Positions 1 to 7,800 of a stretch of DNA of 21,783 nucleotides are shown here, in pieces. A program made the position numbers and the translations under genes. Every line of letters begins with the position of its first letter. Within the stretch, counting starts at the first letter, position 1. This DNA is from Candidatus Rifleibacteriota bacterium (GTDB lineage Bacteria; Riflebacteria; Ozemobacteria; Ozemobacterales; Ozemobacteraceae), in NCBI GenBank assembly GCA_017526725.1, contig JAFXRA010000083.1:1-21783 (forward strand), read 5' to 3'. A model generated the notes under the pieces. That model had not been told where the DNA came from. It made no database searches and saw only the letters and a list, made by a program, of their open reading frames with translations.

Positions 1-342
1 AGAGAAAAGGCCCCGGGCAAACGCAAACTTTTTCGTTTGTAGTCAATATTTGCAATACTTCACATGCGACCTCTTTGATTGTAGATTTCTCTTTTTGTGC
101 AGTCTACACCTTGTCATAACAGTATAGCTTTCAGGGCTAAAGCCCTGAAAGAATCACGTTTATGACAATGGGTAGACTGCGCTGAGCGGGCAGTTGACGC
201 TGCTTGTTGGATATCGTTAGAAGGGTAAGAAGGGTTGGAAGTGTTGTTCTGACCTAAAAAAAATTTTCATCCCAAAATCCGCTTTGCAAATAAGTTTCCT
301 TTAATTCTTTTTTCAAAATATGAATTTTAGTTAATTTTAGAC
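1..342. other. gene-free stretch upstream of HU
   Basis: No convincing coding region was seen here. It holds a weak CAAACG/CGTTTG hairpin at 18-39, the large palindrome at 99-180, a G-rich segment at about 181-250 that looks different in composition from the AT-rich remainder, and an AT-rich run (about 256-342) leading into the HU promoter. The left edge may be the downstream flank of a gene outside the window. Confidence 0.5.
99..180. repeat. 82-bp imperfect palindrome (REP/MITE-like)
   Basis: The arms are symmetric about position 139.5. GCAGTCTAC (99-107) pairs with GTAGACTGC (172-180), TTGTCATAA (111-119) pairs with TTATGACAA (160-168... read as 160-168 opposite 111-119), and CTTTCAGGGCT (128-138) pairs with AGCCCTGAAAG (141-151), leaving a 2-base centre. 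Only short unpaired blocks interrupt it, and they are the same length on both arms. There is no T-tract after it, so it is not a simple terminator. The design resembles REP or small MITE elements. No second copy was noticed in this window, so the repeat status is inferred from structure only. Confidence 0.6.
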
Positions 343-371
343 TTGTCATATTTGTAAGATATATGTATAAT
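343..371 (+). promoter_or_regulatory. sigma70-type promoter of the HU gene
   Basis: A -35 box TTGTCA (343-348) and a perfect -10 box TATAAT (366-371) are separated by exactly 17 bases. Transcription would start near 378, giving a short leader of about 26 bases before the GTG start codon at 404. Confidence 0.8.
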
Positions 372-403
372 CAGACTTGACCAAATTTTGTAGGAGGGTT
401 CAA

Positions 404-700
404 GTGAATAAATCAGAACTCGTAAAAGCAATTGCTAAAAAAGCAGAAGTTACTAACGCAGCTGCTCAGGCAGTTTTAGAAGCATTTGTAGAAGCTGTAA
501 AAGGCTCTCTCAAAAAAGGCGACAAGGTTCAGCTCATTGGCTTCGGTTCTTTCTCTACCGTTAAGCGTGAAGCTCGCAAGGGTGTAAATCCCCAGACCAA
601 GAAACCCATCAAGATCGCTGCTAAGAAAGTTGCAAAATTTATCCCTGGCAAAGACCTTAAAGAACTTGTTAATGGTACTGGCAAGAAGGGTAAAAAGTAA
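404..700 (+). CDS. hup: HU-family nucleoid DNA-binding protein
   Basis: This is a 98-residue histone-like protein of the HU/IHF family, a dimer that bends DNA and compacts the nucleoid. The N-terminal helices (about residues 1-40) and the beta-arm region are clear: GFGSF at about 47-51, then VKREARKGVNPQT and the arm segment KPIKIAAKKVAKFIPGK, with a lysine-rich tail ending GKKGKK. The family is usually about 90 residues. The start is GTG at 404, six bases after a strong AGGAGG (392-397). An in-frame TTG at 377 would lie at the predicted transcription start with the Shine-Dalgarno sequence inside its reading frame, so it is rejected. The gene is monocistronic, between its own promoter and a terminator. 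HU versus IHF subunit cannot be settled by eye. Confidence 0.93.
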   Translation: MNKSELVKAIAKKAEVTNAAAQAVLEAFVEAVKGSLKKGDKVQLIGFGSFSTVKREARKGVNPQTKKPIKIAAKKVAKFIPGKDLKELVNGTGKKGKK

Positions 701-726
701 TTTTTATTGCTTCTCCTAGGTAAAAA

Positions 727-758
727 GAAGACCTGATAAATCAGGTCTTCTTTTTTTT
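727..758 (+). terminator. intrinsic terminator after HU
   Basis: A perfect 10-bp stem, GAAGACCTGA (727-736) with TCAGGTCTTC (741-750), has a TAAA loop and is followed by eight T residues (751-758). Confidence 0.92.
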
Positions 759-761
759 GTC

Positions 762-789
762 TTGACTTTATGCTCAAAGCAAATAACTT
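762..789 (+). promoter_or_regulatory. candidate promoter for the phosphatase-kinase cluster
   Basis: TTGACT (762-767), five of six matches to the -35 consensus, is followed after 16 bases by TAACTT (784-789), a poor -10 with three of six matches. It sits directly behind the HU terminator and ahead of the PP2C gene, where a promoter is expected. The weak -10 keeps this tentative. Confidence 0.35.
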
Positions 790-840
790 CTAGAAAAAGT
801 CCTCATCAAACTTAAAAATGACGGTTGTTCAAACCTTTTT

Positions 841-1656
841 ATGGAAATAAGCAGTAATACAGATAAAGGTGTTGTCAGACAGAATAATGAAGATTCACTT
901 CTTGTTATTCCGCCATGGAGCAATGCCTCTATTTCCAAAAAAGCCTGCCTTTTCCTTGTCGCAGATGGAATGGGCGGACAAAAGGCTGGTGAAGTAGCTT
1001 CGCATATTGCTGTAAACTACACAAAAGAATGGTTCAATCAAAATAGTCTAAAAGAAATCACACCAAAGCTTGTTGACGACTTGATCAATTCCGCCAATGA
1101 AAAAGTATGGGAATATTCCCAGAAACATCCTGAAACAAGCGGAATGGGAACAACCTTTTCAACAATAATCATAAAAGAGAATAAAGCGATTATCGGTCAT
1201 ATTGGAGATTCAAGAATCTATCGTTTAAACAACAATCAATTAACACAATTGACCAATGATCACTCCATAGTAGGTGAACAGGTCAGATTAGGTAAACTTA
1301 CTCCTAATCAGGCAAGAGTTCACCCGGCAAGAAGTATATTAAGCAAAGTATTAGGCGCTAGACAATTCATTAAAGCAGATGTTTTCGAAATAGATATATC
1401 TGTTAACGATGAATTTGTTTTATGTACAGACGGGATTTATGGAATGTTGGACTGCGAGAAAATAGAAGAAGTCATAAAAACAACCGAGACGGAAAAATTA
1501 GCCAACAAATTAATTGAAGAAGCTAATAAAGCCGGCGGAAGTGACAATTCTACAGTTATTGCATTCAAGCTCGATTCTATTCCAATCAAAATTCCATCGC
1601 TCTTTTCTCTTTCTAGAATCTTAAAATTATTCAATAATTGTGTAAATAGTTGTTAA
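841..1656 (+). CDS. PP2C-family (PPM) Ser/Thr protein phosphatase
   Basis: This 271-residue protein has the motifs of a PPM/PP2C metal-dependent phosphatase: NNED at 15-18, VADGMGG at 40-46 with metal-ligand Asp42, GDSRIY at 122-127, DHSIV following, CTDGIYGML in the C-terminal half and GGSDNSTVI near residue 233. It would remove phosphate from Ser/Thr residues in the cytoplasm. No membrane segment is seen. A tail of about 25 residues after the last motif is not typical of the domain. No strong Shine-Dalgarno sequence precedes the ATG, so the start is less certain, but the catalytic motif begins at residue 15, which leaves little room for a later start. It shares a strand and a cluster with a TPR protein and a Ser/Thr kinase, which suggests it opposes that kinase. 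Confidence 0.92.
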   Translation: MEISSNTDKGVVRQNNEDSLLVIPPWSNASISKKACLFLVADGMGGQKAGEVASHIAVNYTKEWFNQNSLKEITPKLVDDLINSANEKVWEYSQKHPETSGMGTTFSTIIIKENKAIIGHIGDSRIYRLNNNQLTQLTNDHSIVGEQVRLGKLTPNQARVHPARSILSKVLGARQFIKADVFEIDISVNDEFVLCTDGIYGMLDCEKIEEVIKTTETEKLANKLIEEANKAGGSDNSTVIAFKLDSIPIKIPSLFSLSRILKLFNNCVNSC

Positions 1657-1730
1657 GATTTAACAAAAGAGTAGAAATTATTTGAAATTTAAAGTATATT
1701 CTTAATGATATTCTGGAGGTTTTTGTTTAT

Positions 1731-2288
1731 ATGGATACAACAATGATTATTATCATTGCAGTGATTGTAGTAATAGTTATTACAGTGATAGCTTTATTTA
1801 TTTTCTCTGGCAATGAAAAGGGCAAAAAAGACGGGAATACTGAAAATTCAGATAATTCCAGTCCAAAAGAAAATGTTACTGCAAAAAGATTTCAGCAGGT
1901 TCTTTCAGACGAATCTATTTCTAACAAGATGAACGAAGAAGCCGGCGAAATTTTGACCAAATACACATCCGGCAGCGGCGAAGGTATACCAGAAGTTGAA
2001 AAGCTGTTGGAAGGCGACCCAAATAACGTTGATTTGCTGGATTGGCTTGCTTTTATGTATTACAGCAATGACAACATCGATAAAGCTATTGAAACTTACA
2101 AGCGTGCTTTGTCTATTAAATCAGATAATGAAAATCAGCACTATTATCTTGCCAACTCTTACTATAAAAAAGGCATGATGTCTGATGCAAAGAAAGAATG
2201 GAGTGAAGTTATCAGACTTAATCCTTCTTCTAAAATTGCTAAAAACGCTCAAGAACGAATTGACTATCTTACTTCTCAAGGAAAATAA
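1731..2288 (+). CDS. membrane-anchored TPR protein
   Basis: This 185-residue protein has one N-terminal hydrophobic helix (about residues 5-26, rich in I/V), a low-complexity polar linker (27-50, many N, S and K), a helical segment (51-95) and two tetratricopeptide repeats (about 100-133 and 134-167) with the usual A, Y, A and P spacing, for example DKAIETYKRALSIKSDN. TPRs bind partner proteins. The single helix and the lack of an obvious cleavage site suggest an anchor, and topology would decide whether the TPRs face the cytoplasm or the periplasm. A Shine-Dalgarno TGGAGG (1714-1719) lies 11 bases before the ATG. Its place between the phosphatase and the kinase, 19 bases before the latter, suggests a scaffold or accessory role in that system. 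That is inference from context. Confidence 0.8.
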   Translation: MDTTMIIIIAVIVVIVITVIALFIFSGNEKGKKDGNTENSDNSSPKENVTAKRFQQVLSDESISNKMNEEAGEILTKYTSGSGEGIPEVEKLLEGDPNNVDLLDWLAFMYYSNDNIDKAIETYKRALSIKSDNENQHYYLANSYYKKGMMSDAKKEWSEVIRLNPSSKIAKNAQERIDYLTSQGK

Positions 2289-2307
2289 TATTTAAAAAGG
2301 CCCTATA

Positions 2308-3960
2308 ATGCCCGTTTTGGAACCTCCAGAATTATCGAATTATCATCTGCTAGACCTCATTGGGTGTGGCGGTATGGGGTCTGTTTATATTGCATACCAA
2401 CTTAATGCAGAAAAACTAGTAGCCGTAAAATTCTTATCTCCAGAATCTGCTGAAAACAAGGTTATTCTAGACCAGTTCAAACAGGAAGGCGATATTCTTC
2501 GCCAGTTAAATCACCCGAATATAGTCAGTTTTGTTGATCAAGGCATAGTTGACGGTCTCCATTACCTTATAATGGATTACGTAAAAGGATTGTCGCTCGA
2601 TAATTTTCCATTAGGCAATTCCGCGACAACAGTTGGTGCAAAACAGATTATTCCTTCTATGGAGGAATATATTAACGTTTTCATTGGTTGTTTTACAGCA
2701 CTTAGCTATATACATAAAAAGGGATTAGTACATAGAGATATAAAACCCCAGAATATCATTCTCAGAGGAGCTGATTACAAGCCCTGTCTTTTAGACTTCG
2801 GTATAGCAAGTTTTGTAAATAAAGATGATGACCTCAACATTAATCCAGATCGAATGTTTACGGTTTCATACGCAAGCCCGGAACAACTGACCAACAAACC
2901 TATAGATATTTATTCTGACCTTTTTTCCTTCGGCGTAGTAATGTATGAAAAACTTACTGGTCATCTTCCTTTTAAAGGAAAAAGGGCTATGGAAGTATTC
3001 ATAGAACAAACAAAGTGGAAATTCCCGCCGCCTCGCCAGCTTAATCCAAATATTCCTCAGAAACTTGAACAGATTGTATTAAAACTTCTTTCTAAGGAAC
3101 CAACCAATCGTTACCCAACTGCTGATATGGTAATCGGTGAATTGGAACGTCTGCTTGAAGTTACTAAACAGGGTCACGTCGGCCTGACATTATCAAATAT
3201 TGTCAGCGAAATTCGCGGTGTAAATATTGAACGAAAAGGCTTCAAGAAACGAACTCTTAGAGAAGAGCAGGCTATGCTTAAAAAGCAGAGAGCCGAATTG
3301 ATAGAAGTAAAACAAAAGCTCAAAGTTGAAACAAGTAAAATTGTTCCAGATAAGACTAAGATTGAAAATTATAAACTTCTTTGCGAAACCCTTCAGAGTG
3401 ATTATGCAAGACTGGAAAAGCAGATTAAAATGGTTCTTGGGTTCAAGAGTCAGCCGGTTGTTATTGATAAATTCAATAAAATTTTCAAACTTGAAACTAT
3501 TGCTTTTGAAAAACGCGGTATTCCTTTTACTATTAATATTCTGGAACAGAAACTCACCAACACCGACGGTGAAGACATTGTTGTAGGCAGCATAAACTTC
3601 ACTCAAAGAGCAAAAAGGTCATTTTCAATCAATAAAAAAGACTCTTATCTCTCTTGGGATAACAACAACTGGTATTTTACATCTTACGAAGAAAAAGACT
3701 TCCCTATCTTCCTGATGATTGGCGACAGAAATATGCCCCGCCCGCCAAAAGGTTTCAGAGGTTTCTTCTGGCCTATAGAATTCTTGCTTGCCATAAAGAA
3801 ACTTGGCTGGACAGGCGTTTCTATAGTTGAATCCTTTAAGGGAATTGACCGCAGCGGAAGTGAAGTTCATGCAGAACACAAAGAAGTAATTCTTTTCGCT
3901 CAGAATCTGTTCGATCAGTTACAACTGCCTAATGCTGAACAAAGCCAAAAAGGAAAATAA
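2308..3960 (+). CDS. cytosolic Ser/Thr protein kinase with unassigned C-terminal domain
   Basis: This 550-residue protein begins with a complete Hanks-type kinase domain (about 12-285): glycine loop GCGGMGSVY (19-27), catalytic Lys41 in VAVKFL, HRDIKPQN at 142-149 with Asp144, DFG at 163-165, SPE at 190-192 and the DLFSFG segment near 204-209. It should therefore be active. No transmembrane helix or PASTA repeats follow, unlike PknB/PrkC kinases. Instead there is a charged, predicted coiled-coil stretch (about 315-377) and then about 160 residues (378-540) with aromatic-rich patches (SWDNNNWYF, FRGFFWPIEF) that I do not recognise. The ATG has a modest AAAGG (2296-2300) seven bases upstream. 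It is tightly packed between the TPR gene and a small gene 8 bases downstream, so it is probably co-transcribed with both. Substrates are unknown. Confidence 0.93.
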   Translation: MPVLEPPELSNYHLLDLIGCGGMGSVYIAYQLNAEKLVAVKFLSPESAENKVILDQFKQEGDILRQLNHPNIVSFVDQGIVDGLHYLIMDYVKGLSLDNFPLGNSATTVGAKQIIPSMEEYINVFIGCFTALSYIHKKGLVHRDIKPQNIILRGADYKPCLLDFGIASFVNKDDDLNINPDRMFTVSYASPEQLTNKPIDIYSDLFSFGVVMYEKLTGHLPFKGKRAMEVFIEQTKWKFPPPRQLNPNIPQKLEQIVLKLLSKEPTNRYPTADMVIGELERLLEVTKQGHVGLTLSNIVSEIRGVNIERKGFKKRTLREEQAMLKKQRAELIEVKQKLKVETSKIVPDKTKIENYKLLCETLQSDYARLEKQIKMVLGFKSQPVVIDKFNKIFKLETIAFEKRGIPFTINILEQKLTNTDGEDIVVGSINFTQRAKRSFSINKKDSYLSWDNNNWYFTSYEEKDFPIFLMIGDRNMPRPPKGFRGFFWPIEFLLAIKKLGWTGVSIVESFKGIDRSGSEVHAEHKEVILFAQNLFDQLQLPNAEQSQKGK

Positions 3961-3968
3961 TTAAGAAT

Positions 3969-4427
3969 ATGGCCTTAGAATCTTATTATCAAGAACTAAT
4001 AAAAATTTATAATAAGCTTAGAAAAGCCAATGAAGACTTATTGATAAACAATTCAGATCAAGATGGCTTACAGGCTATAGTAGACCAGCGTTCTGCATAT
4101 TTTGATGAAATATATATTTTAAGAGACGAATTAGCTTTGGAATTGAGCAAAATAAAAGCGCCAATAGATTATGATTCCATGGAAATAATTGAATTGGTTC
4201 GCGAACTGCCAAATCATTACCCCGAATTAATTTCATACCGGAATCAGGTTATAGAAGCATTACAGAAACTTGTTGAATCAGAAAAAAATGTGTCTGAAAA
4301 TATGACCACATTAAGAGACGATATTAAACAGGAATTAAATCACGCAAGAACTGGCAAAAAAACATTGAATGCGTATAAGCCGGTTTCCGGCTATGCCGGC
4401 AGCCATTTTATAGACAGCAAAAAATAA
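3969..4427 (+). CDS. small helical protein, weakly FliT/FlgN-like
   Basis: This is a 152-residue, highly charged, almost wholly helical protein without signal peptide or membrane segment. Long amphipathic stretches (about 3-60 and 80-128) suggest a helical bundle or coiled coil. The end has a basic motif HARTGKKTLNAYKP (126-139) followed by a short linker and SHFIDSKK, which resembles the C-termini of some FliT/FlgN-type flagellar export chaperones. That resemblance is from memory and could be coincidental. No flagellar gene is visible nearby. The ATG lies 8 bases after the kinase stop codon with no good Shine-Dalgarno sequence, consistent with translational coupling. It is the last gene of the cluster. 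Other possibilities are an adaptor or substrate of the kinase. Confidence 0.65.
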   Translation: MALESYYQELIKIYNKLRKANEDLLINNSDQDGLQAIVDQRSAYFDEIYILRDELALELSKIKAPIDYDSMEIIELVRELPNHYPELISYRNQVIEALQKLVESEKNVSENMTTLRDDIKQELNHARTGKKTLNAYKPVSGYAGSHFIDSKK

Positions 4428-4454
4428 AAAACGCGGCTTTTAAAGCCGAGTTTT
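4426..4454. terminator. bidirectional terminator between convergent genes
   Basis: An A-rich left flank, a stem CGCGGCTTT (4432-4440) paired with AAAGCCGAG (4442-4450) with one G-A mismatch, and TTTT on the right give a hairpin with a U-tract in either direction. It lies between the plus-strand signalling cluster and the minus-strand ybaB gene. The stem starts at the stop codon of the upstream gene. Confidence 0.8.
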
Positions 4455-4474
4455 CTATTTAACAAAGTTTTTTC

Positions 4475-4813
4475 TTAGAACATACCTGGAATATTCATTC
4501 CGCCGGTAATATCGTTCATTTCGCTCTGAACCATTTCTTTTGACTTAGCAATACCTGCATTAACAGCAGATTTAACCAAATCCTGAAGTCCTTCAACATC
4601 TTCTGGATCAACAGCTTCTTTATCAATAACTATAGAAACAAGTTCCTGAGAACCGTTGAAAACTACTTTTACAGCACCACCGCCAACGGTAGCTTCTACT
4701 TCTTTGCTCTTGAGTTCTTCTTGAGCACTCTGAATCTTTTCCTGCATTTTTTGAGCTTGGCGCATCAAACCCTGCATATTAAAACCGTTTGGCATACTAA
4801 AACCACGACCCAT
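4475..4813 (-). CDS. YbaB/EbfC-family nucleoid-associated protein
   Basis: This 112-residue protein matches the YbaB/EbfC family, small dimeric DNA-binding proteins. Residues 13-38 form the helix MQGLMRQAQKMQEKIQ followed by a charged segment. Residues 39-63 hold the beta core (VEATVGGGAVKVVFNG) and 70-100 the C-terminal helix (PEDVEGLQDLVKSAVNAG). The family is usually 100-115 residues. The Shine-Dalgarno AAGGAG (minus strand, 4820-4825) lies six bases before the ATG. In many bacteria this gene sits between dnaX and recR. Here neither is present, and it follows an unrelated giant gene but has its own promoter. Confidence 0.93.
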   Translation of the reverse strand: MGRGFSMPNGFNMQGLMRQAQKMQEKIQSAQEELKSKEVEATVGGGAVKVVFNGSQELVSIVIDKEAVDPEDVEGLQDLVKSAVNAGIAKSKEMVQSEMNDITGGMNIPGMF

Positions 4814-4846
4814 AACAAGCTCCTTAGAATAATAATTGTATCAAGC

Positions 4847-4875
4847 ATAATACCAATAAATCACTCAGTGGTCAA
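4847..4875 (-). promoter_or_regulatory. promoter of the ybaB-family gene
   Basis: On the minus strand, TTGACC (4870-4875) and TATTAT (4847-4852) are separated by 17 bases. They fit inside the 63-base gap between the giant gene's stop codon (4877-4879) and the ybaB start, so ybaB can be expressed without readthrough from the giant gene. Confidence 0.75.
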
Positions 4876-4876
4876 G

Positions 4877-7800
4877 TCATCTTAGCACGGCGAACTTGCC
4901 TTTGACCATTTTGGCGTAGGTGTAGAAATCGCCGGTTCCAAGAGATTTGACTCTGTAGATATAAACACCGTTAGCCATCCTTCTTGGGAAGTTCCATCTG
5001 TAAGTGTTCTCCCCTTCCCTGCCATCTATCTCAATAGAATCAATTTTATGCCCTGCAACATCATAGATAGTAATTCTTATGCCTGTTGGAAAATTTAGGA
5101 AGAATCTGAAGCTGATATGATTTCCTTTTGCCGGGCTTGGGTAAGCAGAGAAGTTTATTATTTCGGCTTTTGGGAAATAGCGTATCGAAGCTCTCACAGT
5201 TCCGTCTGTTTCAGAAACTACCGTTATCCTTTTCCCAAAAGAGACTTTCAAAATATTGTTTGCAGCATCTGAAGCTTTTTCGCTGATTTTCACCAGACCT
5301 CTGAAAGAAGATGAATGAGTGCCGTTTTCCAACAAGTCTACCACAAAGCCGGTTCTATCATCGTCAGAAGTAACCCTAACCTTTGTGGTATCCTGGGTAA
5401 GCCAGTTCAAATCTTCCGCATCAACTTCTATATAGAGACTTGGGTTGGAAATATCCCCCACTGCCCTTCTAACATAGTTTTTGTCAGAGAAAAAGGTTAT
5501 GGAGTTAATAGTGCTTGGTTCTTCGCCAGCTGAATATCGGTAATAGAATATAACTTCGCTACTAGTCAGCAGAGGTGAACTTAATCTAACCCATTCGCCA
5601 GGATAAAGCCCCAGTGAATATGCGGGCAAATCTGACTTAGTTTCAGCTAGTTTTAAAGCACATCTATAAATCTTTTTGGAATCGCCTGCAGGCTCTAACT
5701 TTAATTTTTGAGTTGTAGAAGCATCGGTTCCGCGTATTAGTTCGAGAAAAATATTGTTTTCATCTAAGCCTGAAGTATTAAAGCCAATTACTTCAACATA
5801 TATTTCCGGCAATGAAATTTCAGTTTCAGTAATCTTATTTTTAAATGAATAATCACTATACAAGCTTATTCCATGGCTGCCGCCTGTCAGAAATTCGTGA
5901 TTATAATTGCTTATACTCTGCCCTAAGTAATCAAGCAGACCAGAAATACTCAATATATGCTTATTGCCTTCTACCAGGCTATTTTCTGGCCGCCACTGCA
6001 ATTCTGTATTATCGTTGTCATCATTTAAGAGCTTACAGGCGACTTCTGATTCTTCAGAGCCAATCTTTACTGCAGATACTGCGGATTTCATATACACTTT
6101 TCTTGAATATACAGCTTTTACAAGTGTGTTTTCTGCTACTTCTTCGTTTTCTGCCGGGCTTACAGAAACCAAATAGGTCGGACTAGCAATATCAAAGTTC
6201 AATTCAGCACCAGAACCAAAAATCAGCTTTGCTGTCATTGGTGATGCAAAACTGCTGTCAATTGTAGTTGAGGCCACATAAAGGTTAGAATTCAATGCAG
6301 TTTCATTTATGTTTATATCTACAGAATGACTGGCATCTGATAATCTGACAATTCGGCTTTCTTCAGAATATTTAAGCATATCGGTTGTTGAAGCAACGAT
6401 ACCTAAGATACCTCTGACTATTTCCTGAGTTTCGGAAACCTTCTTACCATCACAGGGAGCAAGACCCGTAAAGAGTTCTAACTCTGCCAAATCTTCTTTT
6501 TTAGTTGAAAGTTTATAGGTAAAATCATCAATAGACTGCCCTTCTGTATTTTTGATATTCTTTGCAGATACAAAATAGTTTTGATTGGCCTGCAGCAGAT
6601 TTTCTGGAGTTATAACAGCTTTTTTGCCGTTATTTAAAAATTCACAAATATAACTTATCTTTTCATCCTTGGAGTTTTTAATGGTAACTCCTGCTTCAAA
6701 AGCTTCTTTATCTAATTCAGAAGAGAAATTCATTTCGAGTTTTGAATCAAGATAGAGATTTGCAGAAGCTGATGCAGGGCTTAAAGAAAGCAATCTTGGT
6801 TTATCTCTGACAGTGACTACAAAAGCGAAACTGTCGTCAGCCTGAGGAGTAATGGTTATCTTTGTTCCAGCAGGCAAAGATACAGGATATTTAATTCTGA
6901 AAATTCCAGACGGCGGGTTGGTTTCTATCAATGTCAAAACAATGCCGTCATAGGTGCCATCGTCTGAATCTAATCTGACAGAGGCTGCTTCATAAGTTGA
7001 AAAAGACGGGTCTTCAGCAACCATCTGCAAATATAAATCAGAATTAGATAGTATTGCTGTAGCAGTAGAAGTATAACTGTCATCAGAATAGTTTGCAAAG
7101 CTTGCAAGGTTGGTTGGCGGCAGAGGGGGCGGCTGAGTGGTGAATCTGGTTTTCAAAGATGTTCCAAGCTTATTACCATAAGTATCTTTTACTTCTGAAG
7201 ATAATCTCATTTCATAAAGAGTAAGAATATCGAAAACAGAATCAGGCTTGAATCTGACTTGTTTACCAGAGGGACTTAACGAAAGAGTTCCATTAATTTT
7301 AGAGTTTGCCGCCACATTATAAACAGAAAATTTTGAAGATACCAATTCTGATTCGGGAATTTCACGGCTGAAGGTCCAAGTCGGCCAGGCATCTGCTGCA
7401 ATACCAATCGCTGCAGATGCAGGATAATATTCCTTCAGCACAAAGGGTTCCAATATGTTTAGATTCAATGCTTTATTAGAAAAGCCTGTTGGTTCTATTT
7501 TCAAAGTTTTGCCGAAAGAGTTGGGAACAATCAGTGAGCCTCTATATTTGCCAGCGGCATATTCGGTTAGAACAGCAGTATCTGTGGTATCTCCATCGGT
7601 ATAAGTAATTTCCATACTATCTGTCAGGCCGATTTGGGTAAGGTCTGCACCGTTAATTTCACAATATATTTCCTGATTGGCTTCGACATCACTTCCGTTA
7701 GTAATTTCGCTAGAAAAGACAGCATCGTTAAAGGCTTTAAAAGTGTTTACACCTCTGTCACGAAGTTTATAACCTAAGACCGTCAAAGGGAAAGACAGAC

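Noticed and set aside
377..403. N-terminal extension of HU from TTG at 377
   Set aside because: It would begin at the predicted transcription start and place the AGGAGG ribosome site inside the coding region. The GTG at 404 is correctly spaced and gives the normal family N-terminus.
529..777. Minus-strand reading frame across HU and its terminator
   Set aside because: It runs through the terminator and is antisense to a clear HU gene, and its translation has no recognisable features.
818..850. 10-codon upstream reading frame overlapping the PP2C start
   Set aside because: It runs from ATG at 818 to TAA at 848-850 in another frame, with no Shine-Dalgarno sequence. Short frames of this kind are frequent by chance, so a regulatory leader peptide is not supported.
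3193..3606. Minus-strand frame of 137 codons inside the kinase gene
   Set aside because: It is antisense to a well-supported kinase, and its phenylalanine- and asparagine-rich translation is typical of the complement of A-rich codons.
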